Positions 31,224 to 43,524 of a stretch of DNA of 64,000 nucleotides are shown here, piece by piece. The translations under genes and the position numbers were made by a program. Numbering within the stretch: position 1 is the stretch's first letter; every line of letters starts with the position of its first letter. The notes under the pieces were generated by a model. That model saw only the letters and a program-made list of their open reading frames with translations, did not search any database and had not been told where the DNA came from. The DNA comes from Balamuthia mandrillaris. Its lineage: Eukaryota; Discosea; Longamoebia; Balamuthiidae. The DNA lies in assembly GCA_031835245.1 (NCBI GenBank), contig JAVKOQ010000072.1:144001-208000 (forward strand), read 5' to 3'.

Positions 31224-33463
31224 TCAGCACCCAATATTCTCCTTGTTCGCAACACTATTCTTGTTCTTGTTCCTCATCTTCTTGTTCTTCCTTGTCCTTT
31301 TCTTCTTCTTTGCTGAGGATGTTGCGCTATCGTTGTTCTTGTTTGAGTTAACGGCAAGAGCGCTGGTCTTGAGGCGCTTCGCTGTGGATCCAAAAGCTTT
31401 AGCCAAGCTTTTTCCACTCGGACTGCTGCTTCCTGTCGTTGTCGTGAGGGATGGATTTGGTTTTATGGCATCCGCTTGTCGTTTCTTAGCGGCCGAAGAA
31501 GATGGGGAGGAAGAAGAGGACAGTTGGTGATGAAGGAGGGCTGCAGCTACTTCCAAAGATGAAGCAGAAGAGGAAGAAGAACATTCTTCCTGAGAAGGAT
31601 GGACCGATTCTTCATCGCTTTCGTTGTAAAAGGCGAGGTGGTCGTACTTGTCGGAAGAAAAAGCGGTTGAGGAGAAATGGTTTCCACGCGAAAGAGCCTT
31701 GCGTAAAGTGGAGGCGGGTCCACTTCCACCCTGCTTCTTGCTCCGCACTCGTAGTGTTGAAGGACGATAGTGAAGGAAAGACGAGGAGGACGCTGTTGCT
31801 GCTGGCGTTGGAGAGACGATTTGCCTGCTGAATCGTTTTTGTTTTTTTGTTTGAGCTACTGCCCCACTATTTTCTTCTGGTGGTTGCTGTGCTGCATCTT
31901 TTGCTGTCTGTTGCGTTTGCTCTTTCTCTTCCTGACCAACCTCTGTTGTCTCTTCTTCAGCCTCAACACCGGGTGGCGCTGATTTCCAAGCGGAAGTAAG
32001 AGAGATAGACAGAGGAGACGAGAAAGGAGAGAATGGTGTAGATGGGTGTTCTTCATGCTGTTTGGATGTGGCATCATTACTGCCTTGTTCCCTTCCATTT
32101 TCATTATGTTCGTTCTGGCTTACCACAGACTGGGTGCGACTGTTTGAGGGACTTGGGAGAGCAACAGACGTAAGCTCGCTTGCTTTCTGTTGTTGGTGAG
32201 CGGATGCAGTGATACGAGCGCCACGAAGTAGATGAGCGTAGAGAGCATCGCTCCCTCGTCGTTGTTTCTTTATGGCAGAACCTTGCGGACTAACCCCTAT
32301 CTTATCTTTTCTTATCTTGTTGTTTTGTTTGTCCTTGCGCTGTTTCTTTTTCTTCTTTGGAGTTGGGCTTTCATCAATGGTAGGAGAAGCTGCAGGGGAT
32401 GGTTTAGAAGTATTAAAAATGCTGTCCTCCGTTGTTTGTTGAGAACACGGAGATGAAGATGGAAGTAAGAAGGAAGAAGATGGAGACAAAGAAGAAGAGG
32501 GCGCGCAAGAAGATGAAGGAGAGGGCAATGCGTAGGTAGTGAGATTCGACTTGGAGGACGCGACGTCGGTACTACTAGAGATCGACTTTCTTCTTTCAGA
32601 AAGTAGATGAAGGTTGTAGACAGAAGGAAACCGGCTTTTCAGGGCCTGAAGCAACACGCTGTCATGAGTGCTTGCATGCTTAGAATGATGGTTCTTCGGT
32701 CTTTGCGGTGTACGACCAGGAGATCGGTCGATGCTGCATCGACGCAGACGGCTTGGGCTGAGAGAGAGTTCAGCGGTGGTGGCTGCCTCTGCAAGAGGAA
32801 GCGGGGTGATGAGGTAGGGCTTGGGCTTAGGAGGAGGATTGTTGGTATGGTTGGGAGAAAACTTGATCAAGGAGGAAAAGTTGTGGCTTGTAGAGGAGGG
32901 CGTAGAAGCAGCTGTGGGACTGTGTTGTTTGTCTAGTGGTTTTGAGCAAGTAAGACAATGTGGTAAACAAGAAGGACGCGGGAGGGGGAAAAGAGGGGAT
33001 ACCATGCAATTGGTCTAAACGGGTTTGTAAAGACAAGACTTGTCTTCGAAGAGCCTTGCCTCCACTGGAGAGAGATAGGGGACTGGGAGTAGGCACAGAT
33101 GGAATGGAAGACTGAGCCAACAGGTCGGTGTTCAGCGGCGAACTAATACTGTAGCGTGCGGCAGCGGCAGCCGGTCGCGAGTGTCTCAGAGTAGCAGAGC
33201 TGGCAGGAGCGTGGTTGTTGTCGTCGCATCGCGACAGGCCAGCCGCGGCGCGAGTTTCTCTCATCGTCAAAGCGGCTACACGCTTTCGCGTCTGAGAGAA
33301 AAAAAAAAACGGACGATTGGTTAAGGCTTGAGGAAGAAAAGGGCAGCTGATCGGTGGCACCTACCGTTTTTTGCTGCGGTGTGGCGCAGGTTGTCCCTCT
33401 GTCGGTTGTTTCGTTCATGCCGTCCGCCTCAGGGACGTCCCTCGGCAGCCTTGCGGACATCAT
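31224..33463 (-). CDS. Ser-rich basic protein, unknown family
   Basis: Exons 33463-33365, 33291-33003 and 32932-31224 join in frame to 698 residues. The start MMSARLPRD is the first ATG. A short helical segment (ALRRQVLSLQTRLDQL) precedes long Ser/Thr/Pro-rich sequence. Several clusters look like nuclear localisation signals (PKKKKKQRKDKQNNK, and AKKKKRTRKNKKMRNKNK at the C-terminus). No enzymatic domain is visible. The gene is tail-to-tail with TOM40, with 127 bp between stop codons. Nuclear location is inferred from the basic clusters only. Confidence 0.65.
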
Positions 33464-33980
33464 CTTTTTTTTGTTGTTCTGTTTTTTTTTTTTTTTGGTC
33501 CCCCCTGAAGCCCACCCCTTAATTCGCTTCCACTGCCGTTACACGGTCATGACGCGTTTTGGCGGGAAAAGATCCGAGCAAACATTCGAAATATGTTCCT
33601 GGAAAGCCCTTCCGCCACGTCAGGTCGCAGGCTTACGTCATGCCAAACGTTAAATCACCAAAATAGGATTTACCCGAAATTTCCTCTCTCCTTTTTTATA
33701 TTTTCTTTGCGACAGACCAAAGTCTGTGCTTTGGGCGTTAAATTTTTGAACCAACAACAAAAAAAAAAGGGCTCAGGAGGGCAGATTTTTTTTCAACAAA
33801 AAAAAAAACAAAAAAAAAACTGTGCGTTGGTTTTAGTGGAGGTTTTTTCCGTGCAAAACTAGCGGAGAGTTGGAAGAAGTTGTTTCGGTGAGTGGCACCC
33901 TGCCGTTTTTTTTCTTTGTTTGCTTTTCCCCCTATTTTCCCTTTGCCTTTCTTTTATTTTTTTTGTAGCGATTTTCTTTC

Positions 33981-34013
<33 letters not shown>

Positions 34014-34341
34014 TTGTTTGCTTGTCTTGTAAATTTTGTGGACAGAGAGCAGAAACGCAACATTACTCTGAGCGCCAACAACCCTCACCTCATCAAAAGA
34101 GTAGTGATCTCCATTCTTTTTTTTTTGTAACCACTTACTTTTTTTTTTCCTTTTTACTTTGCTTTTCGATTAGAGGAAAAACGCCAAACAGAGCCCAAAA
34201 CTCAAGCGAGTAGCGACGCACTTGCTTGTTTGGAAGCTTTGTTTTTGATTTTGGTTTAGTTTTTTTGATTATTTAAACAGAAAGCCCCCTCCTCTGCCTT
34301 CCTACTGCGGACGGAAAGAAGAACACAAACAAACAAAAAAA
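33464..34341. other. Divergent spacer and 5' leader of the kinase gene
   Basis: T- and A-homopolymers around 33470-33500 and 33760-33810. A (CT)n tract at 33987-34013 followed by a GTGGACAG acceptor-like site near 34046 suggests a 5'-UTR intron of the kinase gene. No gene is seen. Confidence 0.5.
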
Positions 34342-35869
<1,528 letters not shown>

Positions 35870-36148
35870 AAGCTCTGATCTTCTTTTCTATTCGTCTTCC
35901 TTCTCCTCTCCTTCTCAATCCGTGTACTATTCTATCCTAGTTTTTTTTGTTGTTCTCTTGTTTATTGCTATTTTTTTTTAAAGGAACCTTTGTTTTACAC
36001 GATATGGTTGAAAAAACTGGTCAAACACCTACAAGCGCAACCCTTCCAACCCCATTTCTTGTTCTTGTTCTTCTTTCTTTCTGTCTTTCTTTTTTGTGCC
36101 GACAACTGTTGTTGGAAAAAAAATGGCGGGAACTTTGATGCAGGAAGA

Positions 36149-36953
36149 ATGAAAGGGGCAAGCGGTGTGAGTGCACGTTTGAGAAGCAACTTCTTGGGTG
36201 TGACGGGAGGCAAAGCCAGCGGCAAGGGTACTGCACACCACCGTCTCTCTTCTTTGCATGTGTAGATGGTTGTGCTAACCGCTGAAAACAAAACCACATC
36301 GAAGACACTTTTGCCGATTACTTGGTTCACCATTATGGCTTTGTTCACATTTCGTTGAGCGACCTAGTGAGAGAAGAGTTGAGAAGAAGGGATATGCTGG
36401 AGAACATAGATAATCTGATCAACCTCGGCAACGAGCTTCGCCAAAAAGAAGGCACAGACGCACTCGCACAACGTGCGCTTGCCAAGATCGACCAGGAAGA
36501 GATCAGAGGCATGACGAAGCGCTATGTGATCTCCTCCCTCCGGCATCCAAGGTTAGGTTCTTTCTTGCTTCTTATTCCCTTCCCTCCTCCCTCCTCTCTC
36601 TTTTTGACACACTCTCTCCCTCTCTCGCATGGTCTTAAAGCGAAGTGCAACGGCTTCGTGCAAGCAACGAGAGCTTTACGCTGGTCTACCTGGAAGCACC
36701 TCTGCAACTGCGGTACGAGCGGTGCAAGGCGAGAGGGCGTCTTGGCGACGTGAAGAGCTTCGAGGAGTTTGTGGCCAAGGAGAAGCAACAGGAGTTCTCC
36801 ACCGTGAACGTTGCCTCCCAACAGATGAACGCAGTGTACGCCATGGCCGACGTGGTCTTGACCAACGATGCCACGTCCATGGAGGAGTTTCAGCAGAAGA
36901 TCGACCAGCTCCTCCTTCGTTCTTCTGCCTCACAGCAACGAACGACATCATGA
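36149..36953 (+). CDS. P-loop nucleotide kinase-like protein (UPF0200/AAA_18 type)
   Basis: Exons 36149-36227, 36305-36551 and 36641-36953 join in frame to 212 residues. The P-loop GVTGGKASGKD is assembled across intron 1. Next come GFVHISLSDLVREELRRR, GNELRQKEG, YVISSLRHPSEVQRLR, the lid-like RYERCKARGRLGDVKSFEEF and ADVVLTN near the C-terminus. This order matches archaeal UPF0200 proteins and related adenylate-kinase or dephospho-CoA-kinase-like P-loop proteins. The likely reaction is phosphotransfer to a nucleotide or coenzyme precursor, substrate unknown. The upstream ATG at 36123 opens only a nine-codon frame, a possible uORF. Intron 1 interrupts the Walker A motif itself, so exon choice determines its last residues. 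Confidence 0.75.
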
Positions 36954-37691
36954 ACAGGCAAGAACGCACAAGCCCACCAAGAGAGGACCGCTATGGCCAG
37001 AGGAGGCAAAGGGCAGGTTGCCTCACATGCAGTCTTTTTCCAAACAAAACACTCAGCGCTCTAGGGGCTATCGAGTGAGAAACGCTCCGCGCTCTGGGGG
37101 ACCGACGCGTTCTGTTTTTTTTTTTTTTTGAAACTTTGTTGCTACCGCTTTTCTACCGCTTTGTGCTTGGGGGTGGTGGTGGTGCGGACTCGCCTTTGCC
37201 AACAAAAAGTTGTTGTGGTTGAGTGTTCGCTATTTCACGGGTTACGGCCGGTCAGGTGACCAAAAGACCCTCACTGATAACAACCAACCCACCCCCACCA
37301 CCACGAAAAGGTGGAACGAGGCCAGCAGAAGAGTTTTTGTGACAACGCTCTCCGTTGTTTTTGTTTTTTCTTTCACTCTCCCACTTTTTTTATCGTTCGA
37401 TCCTCAAGCATCAATCAGTGGCGGAAAGATTGACTTTTTATTCTTCTTCTTTTTTTTTTTTCGATCCGGGGTTTTTTTTAACAGCGTGGACGACTTTTGC
37501 GTAAGGTGAGTGGCTGGTCTCTAAAGTCTAGGCGTCTTTTTCTTTTTCTCCTCCTCCATCTTTTTGTTTAAACTTCGCATCTTTTGTGAGAAAAGGAGAA
37601 GAGTTCGTCTGAAGAGATCCAAAAACTTGAAAAAAAGAAAGCAACAACGAACGTAGACAAGAACAAGCACAAGAACATAGAATATGCCCTA
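36954..37691. other. Spacer, no gene recognised
   Basis: Contains T-runs near 37117-37129 and 37451-37460 and a GGTGGTGGTG stretch near 37170-37180. Probably the 3' UTR of the kinase-like gene and the promoter/leader of the channel gene. Confidence 0.5.
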
Positions 37692-37985
37692 ATGAGAAAA
37701 CTGGGTGGCAGTGGCAGCTCGGAAGGAGGGTTCTGGGGAGAGGACAAGGAACACCGACGGCCATTGCTTGGCCCTGATGTGAACGATAATAGCAGGCCTG
37801 CATCTGAGGGAGTGACTCCGGAGACTTCCACCGCAAGCTTGCCACCTTCTTGTTTGCCGCCTCCGTATGGCTCCGTCACTACCGCTGAGGACGACGTTGT
37901 CGTCCTTTTGAACGCCGACCCCAAAAAGTAAAGAGCTCTCACTGTTTCTTCTACTCATCTTTCACTTGTTCTCACTCTCCTTCGT

Positions 37986-38029
<44 letters not shown>

Positions 38030-38296
38030 CACTCGCTCTTCAACAGTCGAACATTTCAGCTGAAGAAAGCAGCGGTGATGATCGACTGTGCAGTGTCCGG
38101 AAAACCAACCCTGTCGCTTGACAGCCCAGTGGCCCTTAGGGCACATCGCATCTACCACAACTTGGCCTGGCTGAGATATATCGTGTGGATAGTTCTGTTC
38201 TTGCTTCCTTTTTTCGAGGAACCTTACTGGTGCGCCTTTTGGGCTGATGGTGGCTGCCATTCTGCTCGTGGTACTCTTCGCGCGCTCTCTCTCTCG

Positions 38297-38346
<50 letters not shown>

Positions 38347-41300
38347 TTGTTACCTGTTTTCCTCAACTGCTCACCGCAACTCGTTTTTTCAGCAACGGAA
38401 GACAGAACATGGGAAGACTCCCGTATACCAAAACTAAAGCCGTGGGTAACACAGACCATAGAGCTCGTGTGCATGCTTATTCTTATCACCCAGTCAATGT
38501 TGTGGTTGGTGGTGTTAGGCCCACACCGTTTCTTCACGCTTCGGCACAACCTATGGCACCTTTTGACGGTCTCCTTCGAAATCATAATCATATTGCAGCT
38601 CTTTATTTCTTTGATTCTCGCCTTTGCTGCGCCTACCGTTCCTATAGCTCTCGTATCACCGTACCTTCGTCCGCTGCTCTTTTGCGTTTTTTTCTCACCC
38701 GTTCGTATTACTCTCTCCCTCTTCCCCTCTCTTTTCGTTGACTTTTATATTTGTTTTGTCTACGTTCTTGTGAATGCATTCAGATTCGACGGTCTCTTAA
38801 GAACATTTTAGTGATGATAGTGAGGGTGCTGGACGTCGCTAGTTTGATTGCCATCTTTGTTTTGTTGTTTTCCTGGATTGGTCTTTTATTGTTCAAAGAT
38901 ATGGATGGTACTATCATCCATCTTTCCTTTCCCTCTTTTACGTTGCATTTTTCTGATTCTAACTTTAATGAAAAAGACGAATACTTTGGTTCATTTGGAG
39001 CAACAGTGGCGCAACTGTTCGATTTGTTATACGCTGGAAATTTTCCCTATATTATCAGCACTGCTTATGACAAGCACCGTATATCCATATTTTTCTTCTT
39101 GGCCTTTCTTTTGTTGGGCACCTACTTGCTCTTAAACTTGGCTTTGGCCGTATTTTACTCTAGCTACCGCAATCTTATGCACAAAGATGCCGCTCGGTTC
39201 TTGGTATGCTCTTTTCTCTTTTCTCCTTTCTCCGTTCTCCGTTCAATTCTCTACGTCATTGACGTTTTGTGTCTCAGCTTAATTTCTTATCATTGTACTG
39301 TGCTCTCTCTCTTCACAGGAAAGACGAAGGTTTGCATTAATGGAAGCGTTCAACGTGTTAGCCTTGTTATCTCCAGAACATGGACCAGGCTGTGTCAGTT
39401 TCGAGGTGGCAAAGGCGCTTTTTCGTGAGCTGAACGCGTACCATCACATCGCCTCCGTTCCTATCAGCCAAGTCAACTTTGTTTGTGACGTGTTGGACAG
39501 AGATAAGACCGGTTATATTCGCAAACCGGAGTTTCTGGAACTTTGTTACGTGCTGAATCTTCGTTTCCAGATGCGTAAAGGTGTGCTTAAATCTGTTTCT
39601 CTTTTCTCTTTTGGTTGAGTGCTAACTGATATGATGTACAGATCCTTCAAGAGGTTTGTTTTCGTCCCGCTTTCCTGATTTACATCGCCTTCGCGTCATA
39701 CGGGTATTGCATACCATTGTGGAAAGCCGTTATTTTGAGTATTGCGTTGACCTTTTGGTTGTTCTCAACTGTGTCTGTCTCATTATTGAATATCAACTTC
39801 ACCATGCCCAACAAGGTCCCTTTCTCTTCTCTTTTTATTTTGTAATTCTATTTTTAAAGTTTCTTCTATTCCCTACAGAAATTTGGGAGATGGCCCAAAT
39901 AGCATTTACCGTGGTGTATGCAGGAGAAATAGCCATCAAAGTCTTTGTTTATGGTACTCGTTGGTTCCAAAAGTACATGAACCGGCTGGACTTCTTCATC
40001 GTGGTGGCCATCGTAGCCGCCCAGCTTTACGAGCTCTCTCATCCTGACTCCATCCCTTCTAGCACCATCTCTCTGCTGATGGTATTGCGCAGCATCCGCA
40101 TCATTCGCATCCTCAATCGACTGCCTCGCTTCAGAGCCATCATCAAGACGTTGGTCGAACTGATGCCAACTTTGACCGTTCTAATCGGCGTTTTGTTGGC
40201 TGTTTACTATATTTATGCGGCAGTTGGAATCCAGATATTCGGTGGGCAGATCTACCTGGAGAATCCCCGCTTGGCCAACACTGATTTTGCGTCGGATGAT
40301 TTATTCATACACAACTTCAATGACTTTGGAAACGCGTTTCTAGCGTTGTTCGAGGTGCAGATAGGCATGGATTGGGAGGAGATGGATGGATGGGTTCACG
40401 CCAGCGGCAGCCTTTGGAGTTATGTTTATCTTATTTCTTTTCTTGCCATCTCTGACTTCGTAGTTGGTAAGTCCTTTATGGTCTTTCTTTTTTGTTTCAA
40501 AATTTTTTGTGTTTATTTTGTTTTTCTCGATTTAAAAAGTGAATATTGGCGTGGCCTATATTTTGGACGCGTATGAGTACAGAGGAGCTCGCCCTAAGAA
40601 AAAGAGTCAAAAGCAGCAGATCTACGGAAGAATGGCTGTTGATGACGCCCGCTCCGAGTTCAAGATCAAAAAAGCAAGGAGCATGCATGGCAGAGAGTAC
40701 TATGGCATCTTCGACTTGGATCATATGTACACGCGGAAGATGAAGCAGGTTAGACGAATGCGAACCAAGAAGCAAGCCAAAGCGAAGAGAAAGGCAAGAG
40801 CCAAGAAGAAGGCAGCCGCTTTTGTGGACCCGGAACGATGCCAACAACTGCGACAGCAACAGAAGCAACAACAGCAGAAACGTTCGGAGAAACAAAAGTT
40901 GAGACAGAAACAGAGACAAAAGGCGAGAAGAAGGAAGAAGGCGAAGAAAAAGTATGAAATGGAGGCGGAGGCCATGAAGAAAGCAGCAGAGATGGGTATT
41001 CTTCTGACGTTGGATGAGGAGGAAGACGAGGACGAAGGAACCCATAGCTTTGACAGCTTGCCTCCGATACCAGAAGAAGAATTAGGAGGAAGCGAAGACA
41101 CTATAGGAAAAGAAGACGAAGAAGAAGGAGATGAAGGAACAAAAGAAAAAGATGAACAGGAAGATGAAGGACAATGGGAAGAAGGCAAAGGTGAGGAGGA
41201 ATATGAAGACGAAGAAGAGTGGGAAAAAGAAGAAAAGGAGTACGAAGATGAAGAGGAAGAGGAATGGTATAAAGGAGACGGAGAAGAAGAGGGAGAAGAG

Positions 41301-42152
41301 GGAGAAGAGGGAGAAGAGGAAGAAGAAGAATACTGGGAAGACGAGCAAGACAGAGGACGACTACACGCTCGTGATGACGAAGACTACGAAGAAGAGTACT
41401 ACGAAGATGAAGACTACGAAGAGGAAGATGAAGACGAGCGACGTCGTCGGCTGGAAAGCGTGGCAGAGAGTGTGGGTGTCGACGCCAGTCTGCGCGAACG
41501 TCTGCGGGAGAGCTTGTTGCGTTTGGAGCGGTTGGACATGGAAGCTGAAGAATACGAAGATCGTGGTGATAGTGGCAGCGGTGCTGCTGATGGAAGAGAA
41601 GAAGAAGAGGTAGGATTAGGAGGAGAGGAAGAGGAAGAGGGAGAAGAAACGAGTATGAGAGAAAGAGAAAGCGGTGGAGCGCCTTCTCTCAGTCATTGGC
41701 ATTGGGAAGACGACACGACTGCACCATTCTCCCCTTCTGTTGCTGGTAGAAGTGCTGAGGAAGATAGCGGCGGCGGAAGTGGTGGAGGTAGGCGACGTAG
41801 AAGAGGAGGAAGAAGAAGACAAAGAAACGGTGCGAGTGGCCCATCTGGTAATAGAGGTGTTGTTGATGAGATGCGAGACCATCAACAGCAGCAAACCACT
41901 TCATCGACAACATCAACAACGTCACAACAGCAGCAGCGACCGCAGCATCAGTTGCAGCAGCAGCAACAACAACGGCGGTTGCAACAACAAGAACAACGAA
42001 GACAAAGAGAACGGCAAAGGAAGAAAGCGGCCAAACGGCGTGCGCGACGCAATAAAGCAGCAGCAGCAGCCGCTGCCACCAGCTCCACCTCCGCCTCCTC
42101 CTCTGCCACCCCCAACCCCAACACCACTGAAACATCCACATCCACACAATAG
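37692..42152 (+). CDS. Two-pore cation channel (TPC) with EF-hand linker and very long acidic/Gln tail
   Basis: Eight exons join in frame (37692-37927, 38047-38249, 38393-38700, 38784-39203, 39319-39580, 39642-39815, 39879-40466, 40540-42152) to 1267 residues. Two six-helix ion-channel domains are present. Domain I ends with pore loop FGSFGATVAQLFDLLYAGNF. The linker carries an EF-hand loop, DRDKTGYIRKPEF. Domain II has S4 LMVLRSIRIIRILNRLPRFR with Arg at every third position and pore loop NAFLALFEVQIGMDWEEMDGW (FxxLFxxxxGxDW). TPCs release cations from acidic organelles or vacuoles; the EF-hand linker is like plant TPC1. After S6 the C-terminus is about 500 residues long, first basic and coiled, then dominated by Glu/Asp, then Arg/Gly and poly-Gln, unlike the short tails of known TPCs. 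Intron 2 has a 60-bp (CT)n tract. Confidence 0.9.
38285..38344 (+). repeat. (CT)n tract in TPC intron 2
   Basis: CT with a few CGCT interruptions, sense strand, between donor 38250 and acceptor 38392. Confidence 0.9.
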
Positions 42153-42346
42153 ACCTCTTCATCATCATCAACAACATGAGACAGCAACAAACACTACTAC
42201 TGCCTGCAACATGTTCTCTCTGTTCCCTTGTCGTTATGAAAAGTGCTCTTCATCTTTTTTATCAGAAATCTCTTTTGAAAAAGTAATGCACGTGGTTTGT
42301 GCGGATAAAGTTTCGAAAGGAAAGCAGGACCAGGAAGGTTAAGAGA

Positions 42347-43299
42347 ATGAAGAGAGCAGCGGGGGTGGTGCCAGGCGTTCTGCTCGGTAGGCGTGCAAGA
42401 GGCCGTTGCTGCAACCACAGGGGCTGCTCCGCCACCTCCAAGCCGCCAGCTGCAGGAGGGGGGCAGCAACCACAACCACCTCTGCCGCTGCTCCTCCTCC
42501 AAGGCCACCAAGTGAGGAACAGCAGAGGCATTACGCGCCACCCGTGGTCCCATTGCGCTTTTACTTTGACTACAAGAGCCCCTTTTCCTACCTCGCCAAG
42601 GATGAGATCTACGCCCTGGAGCAGGAGTTTGCCCCGCACCTGCGGGTGGAGTGGCTGCCCTTCGCCTTTGACGTGGAGCACAGCTTCGGCCTGCCCCAAT
42701 CCCGCACGACGCTGCACTGGAACAAAGTGAAGTACGCCTACCTCGACGCTCGTCGCTTCGCCAACGCCCGATCGCCGCCGGTGACCTTGAAAGGCCCCAA
42801 ACGAGTGTTTGATTCCTCGTTGGCCATGATGGCCGGTCTCTACTGCCTGCAATACGACCAGCAGCCGAGGGGATCGCTCAACCCGCCTCTCCCAAGCGCT
42901 CCCAAGGAGGATCCGAAACGGACGACCACGTTTCGTTGTTACACTGACGTGGTGTTTGAACGATTTTTCAAGCACGAGCTTGACTTGGAGGACCTCTCCT
43001 CCTTGAAACAGATCCTTCTTCTCGCGCGCAACGAAAGTGATCGGCATCAGCTCAACGATGAAACAGGGGTAGAAGAATGGGTGGAGCAAGGATTTGAAGA
43101 CTTTGCACTCAAAGCGGAGGAAAATGGATTGTCGAAGGGAAGGAGGGCGTTGGAAAGGATACGAAGGCAGGCGGTGGAGGAGGAGGGAGTGTTTGGCGTG
43201 CCCTCCATGGTTGCCGGCGGAGAGCTCTTCTTTGGCAACGACAGAATTGATTGGTTACGTCGAAAGCTTCAACAACAGCTCTTGGCTCTGCGTTGCTAA
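42347..43299 (+). CDS. DsbA/GST-kappa family thioredoxin-fold protein (2-hydroxychromene-2-carboxylate isomerase-like)
   Basis: My model splices 42347-42386 to 42443-43299 across a 56-bp GT-AG intron, giving 298 residues starting MKRAAGVVPGVLL. Another possible start is the ATG at 42286 with a different intron; the catalytic part is unaffected. The domain opens with PLRFYFDYKSPFSYLA, where the Ser after DYK is the glutathione-activating Ser of GST kappa, and ends VPSMVAGGELFFGNDRIDWL, the conserved cis-Pro and GxDR block. The N-terminus is basic, Ala-rich and acid-free, fitting a mitochondrial presequence, as GST kappa is mitochondrial or peroxisomal. Sequence is GC-rich with no other intron. 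The exact reaction (glutathione transfer or isomerisation) cannot be told. Confidence 0.8.
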
Positions 43300-43524
43300 A
43301 CAAAGAGCCAGACCGAAGGAGAAGAGCAAGAGCAAGAAGAACAAGATGCAGAAGAAGAAGAAGCAGAACGCAAGAAAAGACAAAGAGGCAAATCGGAAAG
43401 GTTTGGAGGTAGATTACAAACAACAAACAAGAGCACAAAACAAACACAGCAGGAGTGAGCTTTCGTCTCTCGTGCTTCCATTAACACACACGCAATACAC
43501 TCTCTTGCTGCCTGTGTTTTTTGA

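Noticed and set aside
41082-42177. Several antisense open frames opposite the channel tail
   Set aside because: They mirror the Glu/Gln codon runs of the channel gene and read as Phe/Leu or Ser/Val repeats.
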